Source: Clostridium sp. CAG:628 (GTDB taxonomy: Bacteria; Bacillota_I; Bacilli_A; RF39; UBA660). Taken from it: DNA of 40,192 nucleotides. The stretch covers positions 1 through 40,192 of the forward strand of contig FR902223.1 of assembly GCA_000438415.1 (NCBI GenBank), read 5' to 3'. Position numbers and translations under genes: made by a program. This document shows, piece after piece, positions 7,288 to 16,061 of this stretch. Numbering within the stretch: the first letter of the stretch is position 1; every line of letters begins with the position of its first letter. Under the pieces are notes generated by a model. The model saw nothing but the letters and a program-made list of their open reading frames with translations, did no database searches and was not told the origin of the DNA.

Positions 7288-9618
7288 TTAATAACTTTTT
7301 TTCTTTAATACTATTAAACTTATTAAAGATAAAATAGATAGAATTTCAATACCATATCCTTCATTTATACCAGTATTAGGTATTTCTGGATCTGGTTCTC
7401 CTTGACCTTTACCACCTTCAAACTTATAAACATAAGTTATAATAGTATCTTCTTTAGTATATTTACCATTTTCTTTACCTTCAACTTTAATTAAAACATA
7501 GTCAGTAATATCTTTTGCTTTAGTAATATATTCTGTTCCAGTTTGTTCTTCTGTAATATCACTATCTATTAAATTATTACCTTCTTCATCTACGTATTTA
7601 ATAATAAGTTTACCAATAACTTTTTTATAGTAATATATAACACTCTCGTTTTCTTCTTTTAATATACCATTTTTATTATTTGGTTCGCTAACTAGTTCCC
7701 AATTATCAATATTCTTTGGACTAGTAGTATATGTTTCTCCTACAAATCCATTAATTATTGTTTCAGTTTCTAGTTCAATATCAGTTCCTTCAACTAAATA
7801 TTTAACATTAACTGAAGATTTAATTTTTTCATAATAAAATGTTATTATATTATTTTTTTCATCTAAAACTAATTTAATAGTTTCTTCTCCATTTAACTTA
7901 TAGTTAGGGATATTAATATAAGATTCAGTTATTTCATCTCCTACTAAACCACTGCCATTTTTACTATTTAATAATTCTTTATTAGTTCCTTTTTCTAAAT
8001 AATTTACTACATATGTAGTATTTACTCCTTTAACTTCGATAGTTACAGTAGATGCTTTAGATTTAACTTCTATTGTTTCATCATTATTATTAATAACAGT
8101 TGTTAATATATAGTAAGTAAAACTATCAGTTCCAATAAAGTTCTTTTTAGGAATATATGTGAATGAACCATCACTATTTAAAGTTAAGGTACCATTTTTA
8201 ACATTATTAACTAGAATAACTTTATCAGTTAAACTTTTAGCTTCATCTTTCTTTTCACTCTTATAATCATTCTTTCTTACACCAGTAGTTTTATCTGTTG
8301 TTAAAGTTTGATTACGATTTATTTTATAATTATCATCTTTTGTAACTGCAGGAATTACTACTGTTGGGTCATCTAATTTAATATTTAAAGGATTAGATTC
8401 AGAATAGAATGGGTTTCCATCTACTGCTTTACCTGTTAATATAGCTCCATCATTAGTAAACATACTTCCATAATAATCTTCCTTAGCATCAATTCTAAAT
8501 GTTAAAGAACTATTATCATTTGCATTCAAATCACCTATTAACCATGTTATAACAGTTTCTTCATTATCATTTTTACTAACGATTAAATTATTTCCATATT
8601 TATTTGTATTTTCATCAATTTCAGTTTTAGCTCCATAATTATCAATTAAATATTGTTCATTAACATTGAATGTTTTAGGAACAACATCTACTACTTGAAC
8701 ATCTGTAGCTATTTTATCAATCTGCTCACTTATTAAAGTAAATATACTATTTAAATCTGATGCATTATTAGCAGAATAGTATTTACCTTTATTTCCAGCT
8801 AATTCAGTTAAGAAACTTTTAGCCTCACTATCAACCATAAATCCAATAGTATAAACTTTTCCATTAAATTTAGCAATTTCTTCTAAGGCTGCTGTACTAG
8901 GTTTTTTACCAACGTTTTCTGTACAAGAATATATACTACATCTGTATAGAAGAGTATTATCGTGTTTATCATAATAGTTATGATAATAAACATAATCCTC
9001 CCAGTAACCTTCTTTACCTCTTACACCATTTTCGTGATTATCACTATTACCTGCACCATGTCTATTTCCGTTTTCATCAGTATAAAAAGTTGGTTCCCCA
9101 TCTGAAAGTATAATTAAACTCTTATCCTTAGCATTTTCACTGAACATCCCGTTAGCAGTTTTTATACCAAGTTGAATATTAGTTCCACCACCAGCTTCTA
9201 CTGAATTGATACAATCTTTTACTTGATTTAGATCTGTGCTTAAATCACATTTCTTTGATATTCCATCTGCATAATAAACAACTCCTACTTTAATCTTCTG
9301 TTTATTAGAAGGTTTAAGTAGTTCTTCTACTAATTTATTTGCAGATGATTTTAAATTAGATAGTTTATTAGACTCACTCATGCTTCCAGAAGCATCAAGC
9401 ACTAAAACTACCTCTTTTTCTGATGAATAGATATTGAATGAATTACCATCAACATTTAAATTAATTAAAACACTTCTTCCATCTTCTCCATCACCAGTCA
9501 CTACTTTTGCAGTCTTTGTAAATTTAACTTCACCTGGATTAGTTTGAGCAGTAACTTTTCCGGTAAAGAAACTAAAAGCAACAACAAAAATAGTTAAAGT
9601 TCTAAAAACTTTTTTCAT
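7288..9618 (-). CDS. Secreted VWA-domain surface protein with MucBP repeats and PNTG-type wall anchor
   Basis: The signal peptide (residues 1-24, ending VTAQT) is followed by a von Willebrand A domain with intact MIDAS DASGSMS (75-81), a GGGTN loop and a SDGEPT motif. It carries a Tyr/His-rich insertion of ~60 residues with a Cys pair. A stalk follows: a Big_9/cadherin-like repeat (NGTLTLNSDGSFTYIP) and three MucBP-like repeats beginning YVVNYLEKG, VNVKYLVEG and LIIKYVDEEG. The C-terminus is EIPNTG, hydrophobic segment, KKKSY, which is a sortase signal with PNTG instead of canonical LPXTG. This is the architecture of a pilus-tip or host-binding adhesin. The gene stands alone on the minus strand. 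No sortase is in the window. Start supported by the signal peptide. Confidence 0.88.
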   Translation of the reverse strand: MKKVFRTLTIFVVAFSFFTGKVTAQTNPGEVKFTKTAKVVTGDGEDGRSVLINLNVDGNSFNIYSSEKEVVLVLDASGSMSESNKLSNLKSSANKLVEELLKPSNKQKIKVGVVYYADGISKKCDLSTDLNQVKDCINSVEAGGGTNIQLGIKTANGMFSENAKDKSLIILSDGEPTFYTDENGNRHGAGNSDNHENGVRGKEGYWEDYVYYHNYYDKHDNTLLYRCSIYSCTENVGKKPSTAALEEIAKFNGKVYTIGFMVDSEAKSFLTELAGNKGKYYSANNASDLNSIFTLISEQIDKIATDVQVVDVVPKTFNVNEQYLIDNYGAKTEIDENTNKYGNNLIVSKNDNEETVITWLIGDLNANDNSSLTFRIDAKEDYYGSMFTNDGAILTGKAVDGNPFYSESNPLNIKLDDPTVVIPAVTKDDNYKINRNQTLTTDKTTGVRKNDYKSEKKDEAKSLTDKVILVNNVKNGTLTLNSDGSFTYIPKKNFIGTDSFTYYILTTVINNNDETIEVKSKASTVTIEVKGVNTTYVVNYLEKGTNKELLNSKNGSGLVGDEITESYINIPNYKLNGEETIKLVLDEKNNIITFYYEKIKSSVNVKYLVEGTDIELETETIINGFVGETYTTSPKNIDNWELVSEPNNKNGILKEENESVIYYYKKVIGKLIIKYVDEEGNNLIDSDITEEQTGTEYITKAKDITDYVLIKVEGKENGKYTKEDTIITYVYKFEGGKGQGEPDPEIPNTGINEGYGIEILSILSLISLIVLKKKSY

Positions 9619-9636
9619 TTTACCAAAACCCTTTCC

Positions 9637-9690
9637 ATCGAATAATCTTCGATAGGTCTATATATTATACATAAATTTATAAAAAGTCAA
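9637..9690 (-). promoter_or_regulatory. Promoter and 5'-UTR hairpin of the VWA surface gene
   Basis: On the minus strand, TTGACT (9685-9690) and TATAAT (9664-9669) are 15 bases apart. A TAATAT two bases later gives a 17-base spacing. Downstream in the leader, ATCGAA/TTCGAT (9637-9653, loop TAATC in plus orientation) forms a small hairpin about 20 bases before the start codon. It could protect or regulate the mRNA. Confidence 0.5.
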
Positions 9691-9795
9691 TATAATTTGT
9701 TAATTATGTTAATACTTTTTAGAAAATTCACCATATTATTAGTTGAATTTTCACCAAATGATTTTGTATAAATTATATAAAATGAGATTTTTATT

Positions 9796-10047
9796 ATGCA
9801 TAATAAAGATATGCTAGTACTTGTTCATGACATAATAAATGGTTTAACTAATAAGCCTTCTAATAATTCATCATCTTCCAAACAAATTGATTTTATTTAG
9901 AACTTTAAGAATAAATATCCTGTTATTAGTATAACAAAATTTCATGATATTTATTATGAGGATGTTGTTTTTAATTTCAAAATGAAAGAACTTGATAAAA
10001 ATGATTATATGACACTTTATAGTTTAAATTTAATTTTTTATAAATGA
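9796..10047 (+). pseudogene. Decayed ORF with an internal TAG stop
   Basis: From ATG 9796 the frame reads MHNKDMLVLVHDIING..., meets TAG at 9898-9900, then stays open in the same frame (NFKNKYPVISITKFHDIYYED...) to TGA at 10045. The composition across the stop is protein-like, so this is probably a small gene of ~83 codons killed by a nonsense mutation. No family is recognised. It lies in the ~750-base interval between the VWA gene and the split HTH regulator, otherwise occupied only by AT-rich DNA and a terminator-like hairpin. It could also be chance. Confidence 0.4.
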
Positions 10048-10134
10048 TCTTAATTTTTGATTATAAGTAATTATTATGTTTTTTTATATTAATTTAATAT
10101 GAAGTTAAAGTTCTTTATAATTTGATGATAATTT

Positions 10135-10172
10135 AAAAAAGTTTCTTGACTAAATGTTTGGAAACTTTTTTT
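10135..10172 (+). terminator. Terminator-like hairpin in the intergenic interval
   Basis: The 11-bp stem AAAAAAGTTTC/GAAACTTTTTT has a 15-base loop and a T7 run. It may be the leftover terminator of the decayed ORF upstream. I see no gene in 10175-10374. Confidence 0.6.
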
Positions 10173-10374
10173 ATTATATATAAATTAAATGGTAATTTGT
10201 TTTTATAAGTAAGGGATAAATCTTAGTAGAATTAATTTTATATTTAAAAAAACTGACATGTTGACTACTATATTATATGATTTCTTAATATTGTGTGTAA
10301 AAAAAGTATTTATTATCATTTGATTGAATAAAAGGATAGTTGATATTTGTTACATTAATTGTTTTTCATTTCAT

Positions 10375-11190
10375 CTATTCCTTTATTAGTGGATTAAAAT
10401 TTTCAATGGCTTTAACTAGTTTTGGATGTTCAATAACAAAGTGTATTGTTGGATTAGAACTTTTTGAAATAATTACATAATGATTTTTGATAAATGTTAT
10501 TGTTATATTTTTGAATGTTTTATTGTTAATGTAGTATATTTCATAATTATTTATTTTTGTTCTATATTCATTGGTCTGTTTTAAATGTTCCATATATTCT
10601 TTATAAGTATAAGTTATCTTTTTATCTATGAATAAATTGTTTAGTGAAAGTGATGGAGTATCATTTTTAAATTCGTTTTCTTTTATTACATAAATATAAT
10701 CGTTTACTTTATTTTTTTTGAAAATATTATTCATATATTTTAATTCTTCATTCTTATATTTAATTATTTTGTCAATGTCAGATTTTTCTAGTTTATTTCT
10801 TTTTAATATTTTAATTAGTAGTTCATCAGTTATTGTAAATAAAGGTAGTGCTGAAAGATATCTTGTTCTATCACATATTATATTTTCATCTTTTTTAAGA
10901 AATAATTTATATTCTCTTATATTATTTTCTTTATAGATTTCCATAAGTGGTTTTGCTTTTTTAAGAAGTAAATCACTTTTTTCTTTATAGTATCTAATTT
11001 CATTTTTATTAGTGGTTAAATAATACATTCCTTTATTATGATAAACTTTAATACATTCCCCAGTTAATGCTACAGTTCCTGAAACATAGTCTAAATGACC
11101 ATATATACTGTTTTTTGAATCCTTTAAATAATATGGAGATATTTGTCCAGTCATATAAATAGGTATCCAACTTTCTAGTCCTAACATCAT
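10375..11190 (-). CDS. C-terminal part of a frameshifted HTH regulator
   Basis: Reading upstream from this ORF in its own frame gives GHHLNIIHNVDRPFNE before MMLGLESWIPIYMTG. That frame joins the preceding ORF at CLKK if one A is removed from the A8 run at 11239-11246 (plus-strand T8). So this is the second half of one ~575-residue protein and the ATG at 11190 is probably not a natural start: no ribosome binding site is seen. The segment is alpha/beta, rich in Tyr and Lys, with SGTVALTGECIKVYHNKGMYYL near the front. It probably senses a ligand or mediates oligomerisation. Function not recognised beyond association with the HTH half. Confidence 0.65.
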   Translation of the reverse strand: MMLGLESWIPIYMTGQISPYYLKDSKNSIYGHLDYVSGTVALTGECIKVYHNKGMYYLTTNKNEIRYYKEKSDLLLKKAKPLMEIYKENNIREYKLFLKKDENIICDRTRYLSALPLFTITDELLIKILKRNKLEKSDIDKIIKYKNEELKYMNNIFKKNKVNDYIYVIKENEFKNDTPSLSLNNLFIDKKITYTYKEYMEHLKQTNEYRTKINNYEIYYINNKTFKNITITFIKNHYVIISKSSNPTIHFVIEHPKLVKAIENFNPLIKE

Positions 11191-11212
11191 TTCATTAAAA
11201 GGCCTATCAACA

Positions 11213-12103
11213 TTATGAATAATATTTAAGTGGTGTCCTTTTTTTTAAACACATAGCTATCCCAAACATCCATTTTTTACCAAATTCAGTATCTTCTGCC
11301 ATATCTTCCATTGGCATATCACTACACATGAAAATATCTTCTTTTGACTTTGATAAAACAGTTGCTTTAAAGAAATTAAGTTCTCCATTTTTCATTTCTT
11401 CAAGTCCATAATAATGTCTTGTTTTTGCTTTATAAAAAGGAATATTAGGAACTTTTAATTTATCAAACTTTATTACTTTTATGTAGTCATCTAAATTAAA
11501 TGAGTCAAGATTATATAAAAAATCAGCTACTTGGCTTTTAACTGGAGTTGTTCCACTTGTTAACCAAGCAAATAGAGTATTATAAAATTTATTATTTGCT
11601 AAGTCACTTTTTTTGCAACCAGTAATAGCAGATAGGTTATTTATATCATCAGGACTTTTATATCTGTTAAAAATATAAGTACATATTTTATTAGAAAACT
11701 CTATTGGATTAGATGGTCTTGCTTTACCATATCTAATTCTTGAAATATGTGAGGCATCAAATACAATATATTTTGACATTTCATGAGTATTTATATTAAG
11801 TGATGTTATTAAAGTATTTAGATTATTGCTAAAATTAGTATAGTCAAAGTCATCATTTTGAAATGTACTATTAAAGTCATTTACTATTTTATCTAGAGTA
11901 AATTTGCTTTTTCCTTTTTCTTTGGCAATATTAAAAAGAGCTGTTGTTAACTTTTCATATTGTTCACTATTTTTTATAGGAGTTCTTTCACCACTTCTAT
12001 ATCTACATATAACTGATCCAGTTAATCCTGATTCTATTGACAATTTTCTTGCGGTGCAGTCTAATTCTTCTAAATATCTGTTTAAAACCTCATTAAATTT
12101 CAT
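11213..12103 (-). CDS. N-terminal HTH part of a frameshifted regulator
   Basis: Residues 1-60 form an XRE-like HTH (LNRYLEELDCTARKLSIESGLTGSVICRYRSGERTP). A second HTH-like block at ~100-130 reads NINTHEMSKYIVFDASHISRIRYGKARP, and a third possible block is at KSDLANNKFYNTLFAW. The ORF ends RTPLKYYS shortly after an A8 run. One fewer A would continue into the adjacent ORF and give a ~575-residue regulator, the apparent ancestral form. The cause may be true mutation, homopolymer sequencing error, or slippage-based expression. The gene is divergent from a three-gene surface operon whose promoter carries a palindrome, so it is the likely regulator of that operon. Confidence 0.7.
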   Translation of the reverse strand: MKFNEVLNRYLEELDCTARKLSIESGLTGSVICRYRSGERTPIKNSEQYEKLTTALFNIAKEKGKSKFTLDKIVNDFNSTFQNDDFDYTNFSNNLNTLITSLNINTHEMSKYIVFDASHISRIRYGKARPSNPIEFSNKICTYIFNRYKSPDDINNLSAITGCKKSDLANNKFYNTLFAWLTSGTTPVKSQVADFLYNLDSFNLDDYIKVIKFDKLKVPNIPFYKAKTRHYYGLEEMKNGELNFFKATVLSKSKEDIFMCSDMPMEDMAEDTEFGKKWMFGIAMCLKKRTPLKYYS

Positions 12104-12126
12104 AACTTATCACTTCCATAAATACT

Positions 12127-12132
12127 ATTATA
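12127..12132 (-). promoter_or_regulatory. -10 element of the split HTH regulator
   Basis: TATAAT on the minus strand lies 24 bases before the regulator's start codon. The -35 region is weak (T-rich). GGAAGTGATA before the start is the ribosome binding site. Confidence 0.4.
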
Positions 12133-12183
12133 CTATATTTTTTTAATTATAAAAATAAGTTTCCACTAAAAGCATTGTTTTTT

Positions 12184-12224
12184 AAGACAACTTTGTTGTC
12201 TTGTTTGTTTTTTTAACTTATAAT
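12184..12224 (+). promoter_or_regulatory. Promoter with a palindromic operator, divergent region
   Basis: A perfect palindrome AAGACAAC-TTT-GTTGTCTT (12184-12202) contains the -35 hexamer TTGTCT (12196-12201). TATAAT follows at 12219-12224 with exact 17-base spacing. It drives the secreted/membrane gene at 12252. The palindrome over the -35 is where a repressor would bind, and the split HTH regulator on the other side is the obvious candidate. Confidence 0.65.
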
Positions 12225-12251
12225 AATAAATAGGAAGGAGGATACAATTTT

Positions 12252-13328
12252 ATGAAGATTGGCAAATTTAATATTTCTAAAAAAAATCTTATTGTAATTG
12301 GTATCGTTGTTGTTTTTATTATTGGATGTATTTTTATAGTTAATAAAGGGGATAATAAAGGCTTGTTTTATAATCCTGATAAAAATATAAAAATAGTAAA
12401 ATCAGAGGCCAGTAAAATAGAACTTGAAGATTATACTACAAATGAGTTTTCTATTAAAAAACCAAAAGGATGGAAAGTTGATACAATTGGTGATTATATT
12501 CACTATACGATTAGAGTATATAATCCTGATAATCCAATCTATCAATTTTTCTTCAATATGAAATCTGAAGGTTATAACAAATCAGAAGATGCTAAAAGAT
12601 GGCAACAAAAATACTATCCAAATGATATGTTTGCTAAAACTAGTGTAATAGCTACTAAAGATACTTTAGGATTTTATAAAATATTTAATGATTTAGGTAC
12701 TTTGAATAATACAGCTCTATTTACATTCCCAACTTTAACAGATTTTACTGTAAGTGAAAATTTAGGTAAAGGCAGTTTAGGTGGAGATATGTTAAGGGCA
12801 ACATTTAAAGATGTAAATGGCAAAGAAGGTGAAGGAATATTTACTGCTTATGTATATGATGTAGGTACTTATTATGTTTCAGAAAATATAATTTCTGGAA
12901 AACAAATAGATATACAATACTTAAATGTGTATGATACGATTTTTATTACCACACCAAAAGATGAATTTATAGATTGGGAAGATATACTAAATACTATTTG
13001 TTCTTCACTTAATTTTACAGATACATTTATAAATGGATTTAATAAGCAACAAGATGCCGTTATGAAAAATTTCCAACAAATTAGAGCAATAGGTAATGAG
13101 ATAAGTGAAGGAATAATGGATTCATGGAATAAAAGAAATACATCTTTTGATATAATGAGTCAAAAACAAAGTGATGCTACACTTGGTTACGAAAGAGTTT
13201 ATGATACTGAAACAAATGAAATATATAAGGCATATAATGGATTTAATGATGAATATGATGGAGAAAGATATAAAGCAGTAACTGACGATATGTATTTAAA
13301 AAAGACAAGCGGATATATAGAAAAGTAG
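12252..13328 (+). CDS. Membrane-anchored extracytoplasmic protein, unknown
   Basis: One N-terminal membrane segment (residues 13-31) anchors a ~325-residue outer domain. The section FSIKKPKGWKVDTIG (about 66-80) resembles the start of PsbP/MOG1-like folds. The C-terminal segment SDATLGYERVYDTETNEIYKAYNGF...YIEK is the kind of tail I associate with hypothetical surface proteins of gut Bacillota, though I cannot name the family. Ribosome binding site AAGGAGG with 10-base spacing. First gene of a probable operon with the two following surface genes, behind the palindromic promoter. Confidence 0.75.
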   Translation: MKIGKFNISKKNLIVIGIVVVFIIGCIFIVNKGDNKGLFYNPDKNIKIVKSEASKIELEDYTTNEFSIKKPKGWKVDTIGDYIHYTIRVYNPDNPIYQFFFNMKSEGYNKSEDAKRWQQKYYPNDMFAKTSVIATKDTLGFYKIFNDLGTLNNTALFTFPTLTDFTVSENLGKGSLGGDMLRATFKDVNGKEGEGIFTAYVYDVGTYYVSENIISGKQIDIQYLNVYDTIFITTPKDEFIDWEDILNTICSSLNFTDTFINGFNKQQDAVMKNFQQIRAIGNEISEGIMDSWNKRNTSFDIMSQKQSDATLGYERVYDTETNEIYKAYNGFNDEYDGERYKAVTDDMYLKKTSGYIEK

Positions 13329-13335
13329 GTGTGAT

Positions 13336-14259
13336 ATGAGGAATAAAAAGATAATTTATGCTATATTAGGAATAGTTATATTAATATCTATAGTGGTTAT
13401 TATTGCTATAATAAGTAATAAACCAATGTTAATAGATCATACATCTAATGGGTCATCATCTATCGTAGAAGAATTAAAGAAGAAGGACCCAGATAAAAAG
13501 TATTTAAAATTAACTGGTGGAGAAATATTAAATGAAGATACATGTTTTAACAAATACTCTTTCATAAATAATAATTCTATATATATTTTTAATCCGGGAA
13601 AATTAGATAGTGGAGAATTTACTTATAAAAAAGTATATGATATAGATAAAAATATCAAAGTTATGAATATTACACCTGATGCTGGACCAGATATAAAATT
13701 TTATGATTATAATGATACTATATATACATTACATGATAATAATACAGATAATAAAATAAATGATAGTTATGATATGTATTTAAAAGCTAATTATAGCCTA
13801 AGTGATTATCTAAAATGGGAATATTCAACTGAGTTTCTTGGTAAAAAAATAGATTATGATTTCATGTCTAATTATGTTTATGTAAAAGATAATATATTAT
13901 ATAGTAAGAATTATGGTAATGAAAAATATCCTGCTCTTGAAAAAGTAAGTGGTAATTATGAGGGAGAAAAAGTAATTAGAATATATAATGAAAGAATTCT
14001 TAAAACTGATAAAGGGTTTTATGAGTTAATGAGTTTCTTTGATAAAAACTTAAATAAAAGAATTGTAACAACTGTTAAAATTAATATGTTAACTAAATAC
14101 TATGATGAAGTATTAACATTTACTTATAAATATGTAATATTAAAGGATTTAACTCTTATACCTATAAATGATATTATGGAAAATAGAGTAAGAGATTATC
14201 AATATGATTATTTCTTAAGTGGATTTAATAATATGAATGAAGTTAGATATGAAGAATAA
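13336..14259 (+). CDS. Single-TM extracytoplasmic protein, unknown
   Basis: Starts 8 bases after the previous stop and is probably cotranscribed. The membrane anchor is at residues 5-27 (IIYAILGIVILISIVVIIAII). The outer 275 residues are rich in Tyr, Asn and Asp with repeated strand-like pieces (KLTGGEILNEDTCF, SIYIFNPGKLDSGEF, TIYTLHDNNTDN, NILYSKNYGNEKY). This could be a small beta-propeller or beta-sandwich, but no family is recognised. It has the same anchor style as its upstream neighbour, so the two may form a surface complex. Confidence 0.7.
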   Translation: MRNKKIIYAILGIVILISIVVIIAIISNKPMLIDHTSNGSSSIVEELKKKDPDKKYLKLTGGEILNEDTCFNKYSFINNNSIYIFNPGKLDSGEFTYKKVYDIDKNIKVMNITPDAGPDIKFYDYNDTIYTLHDNNTDNKINDSYDMYLKANYSLSDYLKWEYSTEFLGKKIDYDFMSNYVYVKDNILYSKNYGNEKYPALEKVSGNYEGEKVIRIYNERILKTDKGFYELMSFFDKNLNKRIVTTVKINMLTKYYDEVLTFTYKYVILKDLTLIPINDIMENRVRDYQYDYFLSGFNNMNEVRYEE

Positions 14260-14337
14260 TGAAAGAAAGGCAACATAGAGAAAAATACATAATAATTATA
14301 TTTATTTAAAAATAAAAAAATTAGGAGGAGAAAGAAT

Positions 14338-15753
14338 ATGAAAAATAATAAGAAAAAATTATTTGTTACTACTATGTTAATGTTTTTATTTACCTTTTGT
14401 ATTGCACCGTTAATAACATTTGCAGAGGATTTAGATTTGAGCACAGCAAATATAGATATTGAGGGTGTAAAATTTAATTATAATCCTGGTGATAAGCCTG
14501 AAGCAAAAGCTTATAAATGTGATCCTTGGGATGAACTTTATGATATAGAGTATGAATATTGGGAAGAGATGGAAACTGATGTTAATGGAGAGTATATTCC
14601 AGTTAAGTTTTGGTATTCTGATGAAGCAAAAAATAATGAGTTATCACAAGATAAAAAAATAACTACTTTTGAAGAAGGAAAAACTTATATGTATAGTATT
14701 TCTCTTAAAGCAAAAGATGAGAATAAATTTGGAAGTAATATTTCAGTAAGAGTAAATAATACAGAAATAAATAGTGCAAATGTGAAAAGTTTTGAAACAA
14801 CACTTTTTGTAACTGCTGTGAAAACAATAAAGCCAACAAAACCAGTTCAATTAAAACACATCAACACCATAGAATTAAATAATGCAACAATCAGTTTTAA
14901 TGTAAATGATAAACCAGTATTTACTGGAAAAACACCTGATGATTCATCATATGTATATCAGTTTGAAGGTTGGGAAGCTAAAGATGGTGAAGGTATAACT
15001 TCAGCTGAATTCTTTAATAAAGGTTATGAAAATCTTATCTCTATTTTTGAAAGTAAAAAAGATTATCAATATATTTTATATTTTAAAGCTAAAGAAGGAT
15101 ATGCTTTTACAAGATATACTAAATTAAAAATAAATGGTAAATATTATAACTATAGAGTGTCTGATTGGGAAACAGAAACAAGTATTGATGAATTTTCAAC
15201 AACATGGAGAATGTATCCAGAACTAACAATGACACCTATATCTTCTGAACAGTCTGTACAAAATACTATAAAGGAAATTAAAAGTACAGGAGTAATAAAT
15301 GGTAGTATTACATTTGAAAAAGAAGTAAGCAAAAACTATACTTTGGATATTAAGAAAGTAGAAATAAAGAAAGAATTATCTGATAAAAATGTTAAATATT
15401 TAGTAGATATTAATATATTAGAAAATGGCGAAGTTGTTAAAATTAATGATGCTAAAATGCAAATAAAAATTGCTTTACCGGAAGATTTAAAAGGTTATAA
15501 AAAATATGAAGTAGTTTATATTAAAGATAACCAAATCCAAGAAAATATACCTGCTACTATAGAAGATGGATACATAGTATTTGAAACAACTCATTTAAGT
15601 GAGTATGGAATAGTAGCAACAGAAAAGATAAATAATATAGAAAATCCACAAACTGGAGATAATGTAGGATTTTATATTGTAACATCTGTTCTTTCAATAA
15701 TTGGAATAGCTGGGTCTGGATTATATGGTTATAAAAGAAAGCAAAAAAATTAA
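14338..15753 (+). CDS. Secreted two-repeat protein with NPQTG-type wall anchor
   Basis: A signal peptide (cleavage near FAED, residue ~30) leads into two related ~120-residue domains. The first (IDIEGVKFNYNPGDKPEA...YMYSISLKAKDENKFG) and second (IELNNATISFNVNDKPVF...YILYFKAKEGYAFT) share the NDKP and Y-x-x-x-LKAK patterns. A further ~100-residue beta domain follows (IALPEDLKGYKKYEVVYIKDNQ...FETTHLSEYGIVA), which is common in Gram-positive surface proteins. The end is NPQTGDN, a 20-residue hydrophobic stretch and YKRKQKN, a sortase signal with Asn in place of Leu. Strong ribosome binding site AGGAGG. Third gene of the surface operon. Probably attached to the wall, but no sortase is in view. 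Confidence 0.82.
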   Translation: MKNNKKKLFVTTMLMFLFTFCIAPLITFAEDLDLSTANIDIEGVKFNYNPGDKPEAKAYKCDPWDELYDIEYEYWEEMETDVNGEYIPVKFWYSDEAKNNELSQDKKITTFEEGKTYMYSISLKAKDENKFGSNISVRVNNTEINSANVKSFETTLFVTAVKTIKPTKPVQLKHINTIELNNATISFNVNDKPVFTGKTPDDSSYVYQFEGWEAKDGEGITSAEFFNKGYENLISIFESKKDYQYILYFKAKEGYAFTRYTKLKINGKYYNYRVSDWETETSIDEFSTTWRMYPELTMTPISSEQSVQNTIKEIKSTGVINGSITFEKEVSKNYTLDIKKVEIKKELSDKNVKYLVDINILENGEVVKINDAKMQIKIALPEDLKGYKKYEVVYIKDNQIQENIPATIEDGYIVFETTHLSEYGIVATEKINNIENPQTGDNVGFYIVTSVLSIIGIAGSGLYGYKRKQKN

Positions 15754-15758
15754 ACAGT

Positions 15759-15786
15759 GAGTTAGAGTTTTCTCTAACTCCTTTTT
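15759..15786 (+). terminator. Intrinsic terminator of the surface operon
   Basis: A 9-bp perfect stem GAGTTAGAG/CTCTAACTC with loop TTTT is followed by CTTTTT. Confidence 0.9.
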
Positions 15787-15806
15787 AATAAAAAAATAAT
15801 GATAAT

Positions 15807-16027
15807 ATGAAGAAACGAAAATTAAAATTAAGAAGAAACAAATAATCATTATTTTATGTGTTCTTCTAGTTATATTATTAGTAATAATATTAACAACTAC
15901 GAACAATGTAAAAGTTGGAAGTAACAAAAATGGTAAAGCTCTTTACATTAATAGAATTGTTAATGTAACAAATTATAAAGATAAAATAAAGCTGTTGTTA
16001 AGTTTGAAAATTATAAAGAACTTATAG
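15807..16027 (+). pseudogene. Frameshifted remnant of a small membrane-anchored protein
   Basis: ATG 15807 reads MKKRKLKLRRNK then TAA. The overlapping minus-1 frame reads KKKQIIIILCVLLVILLVII and continues through TTTNNVKVGSNKNGKALYIN to TAG at 16025. Joined, these make a basic N-terminus plus one membrane segment plus a short outer tail, like the two single-TM proteins in the operon just upstream. A single-base indel in the A-rich stretch before the hydrophobic segment explains the break. Sequencing error cannot be excluded. Confidence 0.5.
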
Positions 16028-16061
16028 CCTAATGTTTCATATACTAAAATAGGTGATAAAT

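Noticed and set aside
9637..9653. Cyclic-di-GMP or other riboswitch in the adhesin leader
   Set aside because: Only a 6-bp hairpin is present. No conserved aptamer sequence was found.
15721..15927. Minus-strand ORF after the surface operon
   Set aside because: It reads through the plus-strand terminator and the hydrophobic-coding remnant, so its hydrophobicity is a shadow of that segment.
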